From assembly GCA_023150555.1 (NCBI GenBank), contig JAKLKQ010000017.1:48070-112069 (forward strand): a stretch of 64,000 nucleotides of DNA, read 5' to 3'. Shown here piece by piece: positions 52,201-59,889 of this stretch. Position 1 is the first letter of the stretch. Each line of letters starts with the position of its first letter. Origin of the DNA: Planctomycetota bacterium. Its GTDB lineage: Bacteria > Planctomycetota > SZUA-567 > H5-PLA8. The translations under genes were made by a program, and so were the position numbers. The notes under the pieces were generated by a model. That model made no database searches. It saw only the letters and a program-made list of their open reading frames with translations, and was not told where the DNA came from.

Positions 52201-54931
52201 TTCGCCCGGCCACGCCTTCGGCGGCGGCGCGAACACGCTGCACGCCAGTGCAGAGCCGGCGAACTACTGGGACTTTACGGCCCATACGGGCCTGGAAGGC
52301 GGCCTGGGCGCACTTACGGGGCACCGCCACATCGATCCGAACCGGCCCAACGTCGTCTGGGGCAAGATGGACTTCCTTACGCCGGAGCCCGAACAGTACA
52401 ACGACCTGAACGGGGACCTCCTGGGTTACGGCACCGGCGTGCCGCGCGACGACGTCTTCGTCGATTCGCATTTCGACCGCTCGATGATTTCCGCCGACCA
52501 TGGAGACGGGCCATTGCGCCAGCAGTACGAGGCGATGATGGCGCGGCCGGACAGCTACCGGAATTGGCACGACTGGTTCAATCAGCGCAAGCGCACCATT
52601 CCCGCCGATGCCGCGACCATCGACAAGACCGCCCCCAACCTCTACAAGCCCGACGACAACAGCGTCAATGGAACCTTGGCATACGATTACGTTGACCCGA
52701 GTTGGGGCCCCGGCACCACGCCACTGTTTGAAGGCAAACTCTTCGAAAACTGGAACGGCAGCACCTCGGCCGGCGATCCGGAATACACGCCCGGCCCGCC
52801 GCTGCGCCGGGTGGTGCGCGGCGAGACCACCTACTGGAAGCCGGACATCTTCCCGCACAGCCAACACGGCATTCCGAATCCGGATTACATGCAGAATTTC
52901 CCGGGCTACCCGATCAGCCAGCACTGGGCCGACCAGTTCCGGCGCTACTACCCGATTCAGCTCGCCGAGATCGACTCGGCGGGCGATCCGTACGACGATC
53001 CGGACAACGACTCCGGAACGATGAACAATAATCCCTATCCGGGCGCGATGCCTTCCGGATTCAAGATGGTGGACGATCCGGAACTGGGCGGCGCGCCCTC
53101 CACGCACACGGCCATCAATCCTGCCATTCCGGTTCCGCGTGCTACCGTCGGCGATATCAGCACGCCCGTGGTGCCGGCGGTGAGCAAGGACGAAGCCTGG
53201 CGCATCACGCGCATTGGCCCGCGCTACCAGGAGATCATCGCCAACGAGATCATGGACTACCAGCTTAACCCCTGGTGGCCGAATCCCTGCGTACCGGTCT
53301 CCGAGTTGTGCGTGCCGCTGGACAAACAGACGTACCCCTCCGAGTCCCGCGCCAAGGTGAAGGTCGAGGCGCTGACCGGGCGCAACAGGTGGCGCAGCTA
53401 CGCCGAAAACATGACCGGAAACGAAAGCACCATCGGGTGCCGCGTCCCGAAGTACTACGCATACTTCAACCGTTTCTGGACGCGCACCAACCACAAGTCC
53501 GTGCGCAACTGGACAGGCGACCCCAACGATCCAAGCCGTCCGCTGGGCGAACCGTACCGCGCGATCACGATCAAGGGCAATGTCGCGGCCGGCATTCCCG
53601 ACGAACTGATCAACGCGACCGAAGGCAAGGGCATGTATCCGCCGACGTGGCAGTACTTCGGGCAGTACCCGCCGGCAGAACCGACGTTCCACGACCGCAT
53701 CAAGGACTTCCCGTACAACGCCATGGAAGACCAGCTCGGCGACGATTGGCGCTACCTCGCCAAGGCCGTGGTCCTGATGACCGAACCGCAGATGCAGAAA
53801 GCCCCGGGCCGCAACCACCCCTTCCGAAACTGGGCCGATTTCGTCGCCATGCTGGGCCACCTGGTCTACCGCGCGCCCCTGGACCCGAAGGGCTCGCCCG
53901 AACTGGCGGCGGCCAAAGCCAAGGCCACGCGAGACGCATTGGACGGGGTCGACGCCTTCGCCGTCTGCCACGGCGCCAACGCCGATCCGCGCAACCAAGG
54001 CAAGTTCTTCGACGGCTCCAGGATTCGCGGCAGCGCCGGCGGCACCGTCTACGCCGACAGCCTGCGATCGCCCATCGTGGCGAAGGAAGGGTTCTGGCCC
54101 ATCGCGTCCAACTACGGACGCGCCCCCGAGGCCGGCGCAGACCCGTATTACCCCAACTTGCCCGCGGCCGGCTGGAACGCCGTCGAATGGAAGCGCCGCT
54201 GGGACGAACTGCGCGGCCGCGACGAAGCCGGCCTGCGCGTCGAACATCATTACATCAGCGAGAAGGCTGCCAACGACGTGCTGGTCAGTTTCAGCAACGG
54301 CATGATCGGTCCCATTGACTTCGACGGCGACGGGCACATCACCATGACCCGCGGCGACGGCAGCGTCATCCAGCCGGGCACGCCCACTGCGGCGGGCTCC
54401 GAAGGCGCCAACGTGCAGCCCAGCGGCGATATCCCGCAAGCCGCGGTCTACGATCGCTGGGACCCGACCTACTACAAGCAGTACCAGCTGCCCGCCGGCT
54501 ATCCCTGGCATGGCGAAAGCGGTGCCGACGCCGTCGTCGAATACGAAGATCCGACGGTGGCCAACCCGACCTTCTGGCACCGCACGGCCGGCTCTACGAT
54601 GCTCGATGCACTTAACCTGAAGCTCGGCGTCTTCGGCAAGCCTGGGCTGGGCTCATGGAAGAAGGCCGATAAGGCGGAGATCATCCGGAACTGCGTTACA
54701 CTGCCCATCAAGTTCCGCTCGAATACATTCCGCATCACGGTGGTCGTGGAATTGACCGACGCGAAGTACGAGGAAGTCTACGCCTCGCGCCGTTACCAGA
54801 AGGTCGTCAGCCGGGTCACCGACACGACCGTCGCCAATGCCCAAGGGCCGATGACCGGTGAGTTCATTGAGCACAGTTCGCGGGCGATGAACGGCGTCGA
54901 TCCGGAACTGAGCTGGCTGGGCGTGCGTTAG
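49232..54931 (+). CDS. GspK-like pseudopilin, giant form (1899 aa)
   Basis: 1899 residues, several times longer than ordinary GspK-type minor pseudopilins. After a basic leader (KARARSKRHTNERG) comes the hydrophobic helix FILIVVVGMLTVLVVLGLS and YAEQGRVELRGASNSSDLAALDGLSEVGF, as in GspK-like proteins, with no Glu5. Residues 1-592 are homologous to the short form at 21355-23208 up to SHVWLPG. Residues 593-1871 are unique: Pro/Asp/Trp/Tyr-rich, with repeated phrases such as PGAMPSGFKMVDD, DPNRPNVVWGK and the calcium-site-like DFDGDGHITM. The last 28 residues (GPMTGEFIEH, then GVDPELSWLGVR) match the short form again. GAGGTGG precedes the ATG. Export through a type II-like system is inferred only from the N-terminus. 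Confidence 0.7.
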   Translation: MPASNTQGTGHAEDKARARSKRHTNERGFILIVVVGMLTVLVVLGLSYAEQGRVELRGASNSSDLAALDGLSEVGFQFALRALRDDRNVTHAGGSSAHLTTLGGGGWTSRWGFNPDATLGGKLPIGADRAPSRGDAYNYQDSWRMLLWNEETVEPVATWTGKAWGYGFKFRPGTDDQAKRSMETQRFPQPSTVLVDTVQLQPFARVRKFRVKVGSNNGLIQVAVTPKDGGVNLNDVFDPATADERPGIYETLNSGQLEGTVGIGSSFDISGNATNLAKVPYASPDRRTLEYILGKVPQMAQKSKESIPWREYSEWVFRRGLAGSTELDNGTYNWRHYFEPYGGGRAYAWAGGVWKLWINGYSAIGGYQRASTGYMTAMTSGAPTTIWNVAGGIEPNRYGMEPSRYSMWAGLKGMAYTVDGVYKADGMGYLVAKDRYGNNEDDDYIWFPTGLWTNDPRLPAADTSVGHQYFHAADNMFHGFGFDRYNPHRAGIDAVLSDYCLRSNRWYIGAGAYGHPKARTFQLHFASAVAKGRFWTDLLAAWYFGGAPGYTNFLGATQGTGYNNWAHLGSSYDSIAIGTHWMPPTSHVWLPGFFSKGGISGPSNYQNSWGGRITSISGKDEVSRGMTRWPGNMPPARMAASYIVPMARWPADFVGQSNAHFTFSNFRLAIRAHGYQENWGDPVNPGTKHGTAASNRWYDAIDVNNSLFPVVYGLLSPEKFPSLLGRTTVAPHLHWKARMLDVECRLKRPVKINGSAEAYDDVKNSWIPVQIGLKSPDSAKTYPGRDWDGDPDSAGYNPWIPLRMKLSNPDKPWNPDSASTDYNVWIEPKLLHPGSAYDPVTNPFYNSSAFLTELSNDADKRHDFIKYPWMPSLKDPVTIVGGADHIKYGMYGWDDAVERPNLIAQGANWSTYIQDTLGVENFPYMPVDTYGVAPTWKGPGPFDGAVAYPSPGWDGYLFEPRWYNGRTANPKYLKDKRDNDQLADASAYYASPGHAFGGGANTLHASAEPANYWDFTAHTGLEGGLGALTGHRHIDPNRPNVVWGKMDFLTPEPEQYNDLNGDLLGYGTGVPRDDVFVDSHFDRSMISADHGDGPLRQQYEAMMARPDSYRNWHDWFNQRKRTIPADAATIDKTAPNLYKPDDNSVNGTLAYDYVDPSWGPGTTPLFEGKLFENWNGSTSAGDPEYTPGPPLRRVVRGETTYWKPDIFPHSQHGIPNPDYMQNFPGYPISQHWADQFRRYYPIQLAEIDSAGDPYDDPDNDSGTMNNNPYPGAMPSGFKMVDDPELGGAPSTHTAINPAIPVPRATVGDISTPVVPAVSKDEAWRITRIGPRYQEIIANEIMDYQLNPWWPNPCVPVSELCVPLDKQTYPSESRAKVKVEALTGRNRWRSYAENMTGNESTIGCRVPKYYAYFNRFWTRTNHKSVRNWTGDPNDPSRPLGEPYRAITIKGNVAAGIPDELINATEGKGMYPPTWQYFGQYPPAEPTFHDRIKDFPYNAMEDQLGDDWRYLAKAVVLMTEPQMQKAPGRNHPFRNWADFVAMLGHLVYRAPLDPKGSPELAAAKAKATRDALDGVDAFAVCHGANADPRNQGKFFDGSRIRGSAGGTVYADSLRSPIVAKEGFWPIASNYGRAPEAGADPYYPNLPAAGWNAVEWKRRWDELRGRDEAGLRVEHHYISEKAANDVLVSFSNGMIGPIDFDGDGHITMTRGDGSVIQPGTPTAAGSEGANVQPSGDIPQAAVYDRWDPTYYKQYQLPAGYPWHGESGADAVVEYEDPTVANPTFWHRTAGSTMLDALNLKLGVFGKPGLGSWKKADKAEIIRNCVTLPIKFRSNTFRITVVVELTDAKYEEVYASRRYQKVVSRVTDTTVANAQGPMTGEFIEHSSRAMNGVDPELSWLGVR

Positions 54932-54940
54932 CCGACTGCC

Positions 54941-56803
54941 TTAGCGTCCATCGCCGGGAAGGATCACGCGCACCGGTTTATCCTCGACGGTGGCCGACAG
55001 ACGATGCTCCTTGCCGCCGGCACCGGTCCAGCGCACGCTGTATTCGCCAGCCTCCGACACGCCGAAGAAAGCCTCGCTTCCGGGCGGCACGAGCACCGCG
55101 CCATAGCTGCGCGCTTCCTCGTCCGCGCAGATCACCATCGGCCCGCGCGTGCCGGGCGGCGGCACCACACGCAGCGCGAGCGGCCCGCCAGCATCGGTCT
55201 TCTGGAAGAGGACGTGCAGAGCGCCGTCGTCGAGAGCCAGCACCATGTCCTGCGCGCCGTCTCCGTCCACGTCGCCGACCAGGCCGGCCTGGACGCCATT
55301 GCGCGACTCCGCAAGCTGGCCGCTCGCGTCCAGGTCGGTGCTGTGCGCGTGCCCAAAGGAACGGCAGCCGCGGTTGAAGAAGATCTGCGGGCTGCATCCG
55401 GCGGTAACGGCGTAGGCGACGAAGAGGTCATGGCGTCCGTCGTTGTTGACGTCGCAGCACCCGCAGACGAGGCCGCCGGGTTTGGCGATGTAGGAGAATT
55501 CTCCGCAGCGGTCGACTTCGTTGGTGAACTCCATATTGCCGCGGTTGTGCCACAGACCCGCACCGTATTCCGCGACGGCCAGCACGTCCAGGCGCCCATC
55601 CATGTCGAAGTCGCCCAGCGCCGCGGCGCCGTTGCCTTGCCCCAGCCTGGGCGCAAGAACCTTGCCCTTCTCGAAAGCGCCATTCGCTGCGCCGCGGTAG
55701 CAGACGCTGCCCTTGGCGGAGAGCAGCAGCAGGTCGGCGTGCCCGTCGCCATCCAGGTCGCCGGCAAGCAGCGAACCGAATTGACCCAGCGAAGCGAGGT
55801 CTTCGCTCTCGAGTCTCTTCGCGCCGGCGTCGCCCAGGACATGTACGCCGTCGGCGGCGGCCCACGCCAACGCGGCGGTCTTGCCTCCGCCCGCCACAGC
55901 CACGAGGCCCACCGGCGCTGGCTCCAGCGGCACAGCCTGCGGCGCGGGCGCGAAGTTTCCGTCTTCCTTTTGAAGGAGGCGGTCGAGGGCCTTGCCGTTC
56001 CAGGAGGCGATGTCCACGCGCCCGTCGCCGTCAAAGTCGCCCCAGGCAGCACACTGGCTGGCGGTGCACAGGCCCTTGGCTTCGCGCAGGTTCTCCGGCT
56101 TGCGTTCCTTGTTGAACGAGTAGAAGTGATCTCCGCCTTCGCAGAGCACGTGCAGGACCATGCGGCCGTCGCCGCGCAGGTCGACCAGGCGCACGGACCG
56201 CACCTTGCCTTCGAGTCCGGCCACGCGCAGCGGGTCCTCCCACGAGGAGTGGATCGCGGCAGGCACGTCGATTTCGGGATGTTTGATCAGCGTCTCGGTC
56301 AGGCGCAGCAGCATGTCGGTGCCGCCGGCCCACGTGCCCTCCATGCCCTCGTCCTGGCGGTTCAGGTGGTTGAGTTTCCAGGCATTGGCAGCGGCACCGC
56401 GTTCCAGGTGCGCCCACCGCCCGTTGAAGTGCAGCAGGCTGATCGGTTCGTCCTTCTCGTTCTTTCCGATGAACAGCAGCACCGGGCCGTCGCCCTGCTT
56501 GGAAGCCGCACGCGCCCAGGCAAGCGCCTCTTCAGCGTCCTCCTTCTTTTCGGCGGCGGAGAGGTCGATCTGCTGCGGCGTGGCCAGCGGCGCGCCCTTC
56601 ATCGTCTTCCTGCATTCGGCCACGGCCGGCTTGCCGTCCTCCAGAACGGTGAAACGCAGGAGGTAGATCCCTTCACTCTGCTTGACCAGTTCCACCGGGC
56701 GGAAGTTGGGATTGATCAGCGCGGTGCTCGAGGTTCCAGCCAGCACCAGCACCGCCGCCGCGAGACCCGCCATGGCCCATCGCAGGCTTGTTCGCACTGT
56801 CAT
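54941..56803 (-). CDS. Secreted VCBS/FG-GAP repeat protein
   Basis: 620 residues from ATG 56803 (MTVRTSLRWAMAGLAAAVLV), chosen for the signal peptide and GAGGAG 8 nt upstream. From about residue 200 on there are at least five FG-GAP-type calcium-binding blades of the form GDFDGDGRVDI, GDLDGDGHADLLLLS, GDFDMDGRLDVLAV, CDVNNDGRHDLFVA and GDVDGDGAQDMVLA. These form an integrin-like propeller. It may bind ligands at the cell surface with calcium. It is convergent with the giant pseudopilin gene, with 9 bp between stops. Confidence 0.8.
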   Translation of the reverse strand: MTVRTSLRWAMAGLAAAVLVLAGTSSTALINPNFRPVELVKQSEGIYLLRFTVLEDGKPAVAECRKTMKGAPLATPQQIDLSAAEKKEDAEEALAWARAASKQGDGPVLLFIGKNEKDEPISLLHFNGRWAHLERGAAANAWKLNHLNRQDEGMEGTWAGGTDMLLRLTETLIKHPEIDVPAAIHSSWEDPLRVAGLEGKVRSVRLVDLRGDGRMVLHVLCEGGDHFYSFNKERKPENLREAKGLCTASQCAAWGDFDGDGRVDIASWNGKALDRLLQKEDGNFAPAPQAVPLEPAPVGLVAVAGGGKTAALAWAAADGVHVLGDAGAKRLESEDLASLGQFGSLLAGDLDGDGHADLLLLSAKGSVCYRGAANGAFEKGKVLAPRLGQGNGAAALGDFDMDGRLDVLAVAEYGAGLWHNRGNMEFTNEVDRCGEFSYIAKPGGLVCGCCDVNNDGRHDLFVAYAVTAGCSPQIFFNRGCRSFGHAHSTDLDASGQLAESRNGVQAGLVGDVDGDGAQDMVLALDDGALHVLFQKTDAGGPLALRVVPPPGTRGPMVICADEEARSYGAVLVPPGSEAFFGVSEAGEYSVRWTGAGGKEHRLSATVEDKPVRVILPGDGR

Positions 56804-57125
56804 GCGGAAGCTCCTCATTTGCTCTGGGTACCTTGCCGAACATATCGTCGCCGGAGCGGGTTGCGAGACCGTACCGCGCACCCAGCCGAGGCCTGCTGCC
56901 CGTTCTTCCTACACCGGGGAAGCACCGCATACAGTTAAAAGTATACTTTATTATAAATACGCCAGACTTTAATTCAGACTTCTTACGTGTAACTCTTTTC
57001 TGGTTTAGGCGTTACAGGATCGCCCGCTCGCTCCCGCCGGGCGCCCTTCCCTTCAGTCCCAAAGCCAAAGCAGATTGGTCCTGCGTCCCGTCTAAAAAAC
57101 CACCTAGTCATGCGTTTATGCGGTA
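56804..57125. other. Divergent intergenic region, 322 bp
   Basis: Gap between the VCBS gene (minus) and the radical SAM gene (plus). The main element is the 18-bp shared word at 56935-56952 in an AT-rich patch (56930-57005). The part from 57006 to 57125 is GC-rich. I could not find coding sequence that would complete the missing start of the radical SAM protein. Confidence 0.4.
56935..56952. promoter_or_regulatory. 18-bp shared element with AAAGTATACTTT palindrome (copy 2)
   Basis: TTAAAAGTATACTTTATT; the central palindrome AAAGTATACTTT is at 56938-56949. The same 18 bp occur inverted at 35078-35095. Here it lies between the VCBS-repeat gene (minus) and the radical SAM gene (plus), 132 bp from the VCBS start. 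Confidence 0.5.
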
Positions 57126-58553
57126 GTGCCGCGCCCGGATCCGGCATTCATGGGGTATCGGAACCCGGAGAACCGCCATGCCGACCACGCCAACAGCCAC
57201 GTGGCCGGCGAACTGATCAACGTGAAACGTCTGTTCGGCATAGTAAAGGAGGAGTGCCCGGAGGCGGTAACGGTGGTGGGCGGGCAGCATGCGACGCTTC
57301 TTCCCGAAGACCTCTTCGACCCTTCCGTCGACCTGATCTGCATCGGGCCTGGCGAGGAGACCTTTCGCGCTATCGCCGAAGCGCGCGCGACGGAGGGCGG
57401 GTCGGCCGACTACGCCTCGATCCCGGGCCTGGCGGTCCGCCTGGGCGAGACCTACACGTTTACGCCGGCGCGGCTGCCGTCTTCGGGCACGATGTCGTGG
57501 CCGCGCTTCGACCGGACGATCCTGAAGAGCGCGTACAAGCGGCACTACTTCAATCATTTCGAGTATCGCAGCACGGTCTACACGATCACCAGCCAGGGGT
57601 GCCCGTACCGCTGCAGTTTCTGTTCGCTCTGGGCCGCTGCGCGCGGGACCTACCGGCGGCGCAAGCCCGAGGAGATCGTCGAGGACATCGCGGCGCAGCC
57701 GCAGCCGTTCGTGCACATCACCGACGACAATACCTTCCACAGCGAAGCCCATGCGATGGCGATCTACGAACTGCTGAAGAAGCGCGGCATCCGCAAGAAG
57801 ATCCTGGCCTACGCCCGCACGGACACCATCGTCGGGCGCCCCCACCTCCTGGAGAAATGGCGGGAGATCGGATTGGGTGCGCTGGTCGTGGGCATGGAAG
57901 CCTGCACCGACCGCCACCTGGCCGAGGTCAACAAGCGCACCACCGTAGACCTGAACATCCAGGCGCAGAAGGTGCTGGACGAACTTGGCATCGAGAACTG
58001 GGCACACTTCGTGATCATGCCCGACTTCCAGGCGGAGGACTTCCGGCGCGTGTGGGAGTTCGTCAGTGACCTCCAGATCGCCTACCCGGTCTTCGTGCCC
58101 CTGACGCCGGTGCCGGGCACGCCGCTGTTCTTCGAACAGAAAGCGGCGGGAAATCTGACCACCTGGGATTACGGGTATTACACGATGCAGTACATGACGC
58201 TGCGCACGGCGATGGACAAGCGCGAATGGTACGACCAGTTCTGCGGGCTGTACCTCAAGAGCTGCGCGCCACGCACCATCTGGCGCCGCCGCAAGAGCCC
58301 GACCTTCCACCTGCGGCCCGTGCTGGGGCGGGCGATCTTCATGGGACGCTGCGCCTATAAGATGAACGCGCACGTGGCGGCGCAGCTTGCGCACGAACGA
58401 ACCTTTGACTACGCCGCGCGGCAGCACGAACTTCTGCCCAGCCTGCGCAGGGATTACCAGCCGACGCGCTACTTCAACGCACCGACGCTGGCCAAGGCGA
58501 TGGAAGCGGCGGAAGCGAACGCGGCCGGCCGGCCCGAAAAGGCCGCGGTGTAG
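57126..58553 (+). CDS. Radical SAM protein of the B12-binding type, N-terminally short
   Basis: 475 residues from a GTG at 57126, or 467 from the ATG at 57150; both ribosome sites are weak. The radical SAM cluster motif is C-P-Y-R-C-S-F-C (CX3CX2C) in SQGCPYRCSFCSLWAAARGT, followed by FVHITDDNTFHSEAHAM and VGMEACTDRHLAEVNKRT. This resembles the hopanoid C-3 methylase (HpnR) and BchE-like branch. Before it only the second half of a B12-binding domain is seen (VKRLFGIVKEECPEAVTVVG, LFDPSVDLICIGPGEETFR); the first beta-alpha part with DxHxxG is absent. Function is unassigned. It is convergent with a lipoprotein gene with a 13-bp gap. Confidence 0.72.
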   Translation: MPRPDPAFMGYRNPENRHADHANSHVAGELINVKRLFGIVKEECPEAVTVVGGQHATLLPEDLFDPSVDLICIGPGEETFRAIAEARATEGGSADYASIPGLAVRLGETYTFTPARLPSSGTMSWPRFDRTILKSAYKRHYFNHFEYRSTVYTITSQGCPYRCSFCSLWAAARGTYRRRKPEEIVEDIAAQPQPFVHITDDNTFHSEAHAMAIYELLKKRGIRKKILAYARTDTIVGRPHLLEKWREIGLGALVVGMEACTDRHLAEVNKRTTVDLNIQAQKVLDELGIENWAHFVIMPDFQAEDFRRVWEFVSDLQIAYPVFVPLTPVPGTPLFFEQKAAGNLTTWDYGYYTMQYMTLRTAMDKREWYDQFCGLYLKSCAPRTIWRRRKSPTFHLRPVLGRAIFMGRCAYKMNAHVAAQLAHERTFDYAARQHELLPSLRRDYQPTRYFNAPTLAKAMEAAEANAAGRPEKAAV

Positions 58554-58566
58554 CGCGAGAGCGCGC

Positions 58567-59631
58567 CTACTTCGCGGCGTAGTCGATGCGTTCCTGGATC
58601 TCCTTTTTCAACTTCTCGTCCGTCTCCCGCGCGAGCCCCGCCTTCAAGGCGGCGACGGCTTTCTGCGCGCGTTCGGGATTGCTCTTCTTGTACGCAAAGA
58701 TCATCCCGCCCAGCCAGCGGATCGACGTGCGCCGGCAATTGGCATCGTCCATCCTTTCGGTCCAGACACCGGCCAGGCAGTTGAACGCGTCGTCCCGAGT
58801 ACGGAACCAGCCCAGTGTATCGAGCGGCTGCAGCGGCTTGCTGCCGGCCTTATAGGCCTCCAGCGCCTTGGCATACCGCTCCTCGGCCTCGTTGAACATC
58901 TTGTAGCTCGTGGGGTTCAGGCCCGCCGCGCGCAGGACCTCCGCCGCCTCGTCCAGGGCGCCCACGTCCGGCGCCACCTTTCCGCCTTCGCCCAACAGTA
59001 CCACCACGCCGTACGCGCGCGGAGCGCTGTAACTTGCCCCGCGCGTCGCCTTCAAATCCTTGTCGCCCGCATAGGCGTCCAACGCGATCTGCACGGCGTT
59101 CCACGAATGCTTGCCGCCATCCGCCGCACGAACGATGCTCAACAACGCGTCGCCCTCCGGAAGCCGCGCCCAGGACAGATCCACGTTGGCGAGATGCGAG
59201 TGCTCCAACTCGACGGCAAACACGTCCACGCCGGTATTGCTCTTGGCGTACAGTTGGACCTCGGCCGGCAGCACGGTCACATAGCGCCCCTTTCCATCCT
59301 TGGCGCGCAGGTCCCAGCCGGCCTCGACGCGCACCACCGGCTTGGTGTCCACCTTCGGCTTCAACAGAAAGCGCACGTACCGCGAGTTGAATGGGATGCC
59401 CTGCACCGAATCGATCTCGCAGAGGCCGTCCTTCAAGGCCTGCTCCAGTGGCACGGCGGCGGGGTTTGCCGGTTGGATCCCCGTCACTTCGTCCTCGTCA
59501 CCGGTCGGCTTGGCAGCCGTCTCGGCGCCGTCTCCGGTCGCGGTCTTATCGGCGCTGCCGCAGCCCGAGAGGACCGCCGCACCGACCAGGAAGAGCAGAA
59601 AGACAATCGCAAGACGCCGGATGTCGCGCAT
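58567..59631 (-). CDS. Lipoprotein of unknown function
   Basis: 354 residues with a lipoprotein signal (MRDIRRLAIVFLLFLVGAAV, lipobox LSGC). A low-complexity acidic linker (ADKTATGDGAETAAKPTGDE) follows, then a beta-rich central part (FNSRYVRFLLKPKVDTKPVV, GVDVFAVELEHSHLANVDLS) and a helical C-terminal third with TPR-like character (KMFNEAEERYAKALEAYKAG, AVAALKAGLARETDEKLKKE). I do not recognise the family. AGGAG lies 10 nt before the ATG. It is divergent from the haem operon, whose regulatory region it shares. Confidence 0.68.
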   Translation of the reverse strand: MRDIRRLAIVFLLFLVGAAVLSGCGSADKTATGDGAETAAKPTGDEDEVTGIQPANPAAVPLEQALKDGLCEIDSVQGIPFNSRYVRFLLKPKVDTKPVVRVEAGWDLRAKDGKGRYVTVLPAEVQLYAKSNTGVDVFAVELEHSHLANVDLSWARLPEGDALLSIVRAADGGKHSWNAVQIALDAYAGDKDLKATRGASYSAPRAYGVVVLLGEGGKVAPDVGALDEAAEVLRAAGLNPTSYKMFNEAEERYAKALEAYKAGSKPLQPLDTLGWFRTRDDAFNCLAGVWTERMDDANCRRTSIRWLGGMIFAYKKSNPERAQKAVAALKAGLARETDEKLKKEIQERIDYAAK

Positions 59632-59754
59632 CGCTGGATTCTCCTGAGTGTGGACTCAAGCCTTGGTCGCCAAGCATACCCGGATCGCTTTCGGCCGCTA
59701 CTTAAAGGTGCACCTGGATCGCCACCCTAATTAAAATAGAACGAGAGAGTTATT

Positions 59755-59787
59755 CTTGTAACATCAATTATCAAAGCATGTTACAAG
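59755..59787. promoter_or_regulatory. Inverted repeat operator candidate upstream of the haem operon
   Basis: CTTGTAACAT (59755-59764) and ATGTTACAAG (59778-59787) are exact reverse complements with a 13-nt spacer. The repeat ends 44 bp upstream of the -35 box of the haem operon and also lies 124 bp upstream of the divergent lipoprotein gene. No T-tract follows, so a protein-binding site is more likely than a terminator. Confidence 0.6.
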
Positions 59788-59831
59788 ACAATAAATTTTA
59801 TTTTCCGTCTCTTTCGCGTGCGGTTTGGGCG

Positions 59832-59860
59832 TTGACAATAAAAGGATATTCTTATAGATT
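59832..59860 (+). promoter_or_regulatory. Sigma70-like promoter of the haem operon
   Basis: TTGACA at 59832-59837, a 17-bp spacer, then TAGATT at 59855-59860, in an AT-rich stretch. The first gene starts at 59890 with GGGAG before it. Perfect -35 and spacing, near-consensus -10. Confidence 0.65.
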
Positions 59861-59889
59861 AATATTTAGATGACACGGGAGCGCGCACC

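Noticed and set aside
51449..54580. 1043-codon open frame antisense to the giant pseudopilin gene
   Set aside because: Valine- and arginine-rich shadow with no motifs; the sense frame is clearly homologous to a paralogue.
59755..59787. Inverted repeat read as a terminator
   Set aside because: It is upstream of both flanking genes and lacks a T-tract, so an operator is more likely.
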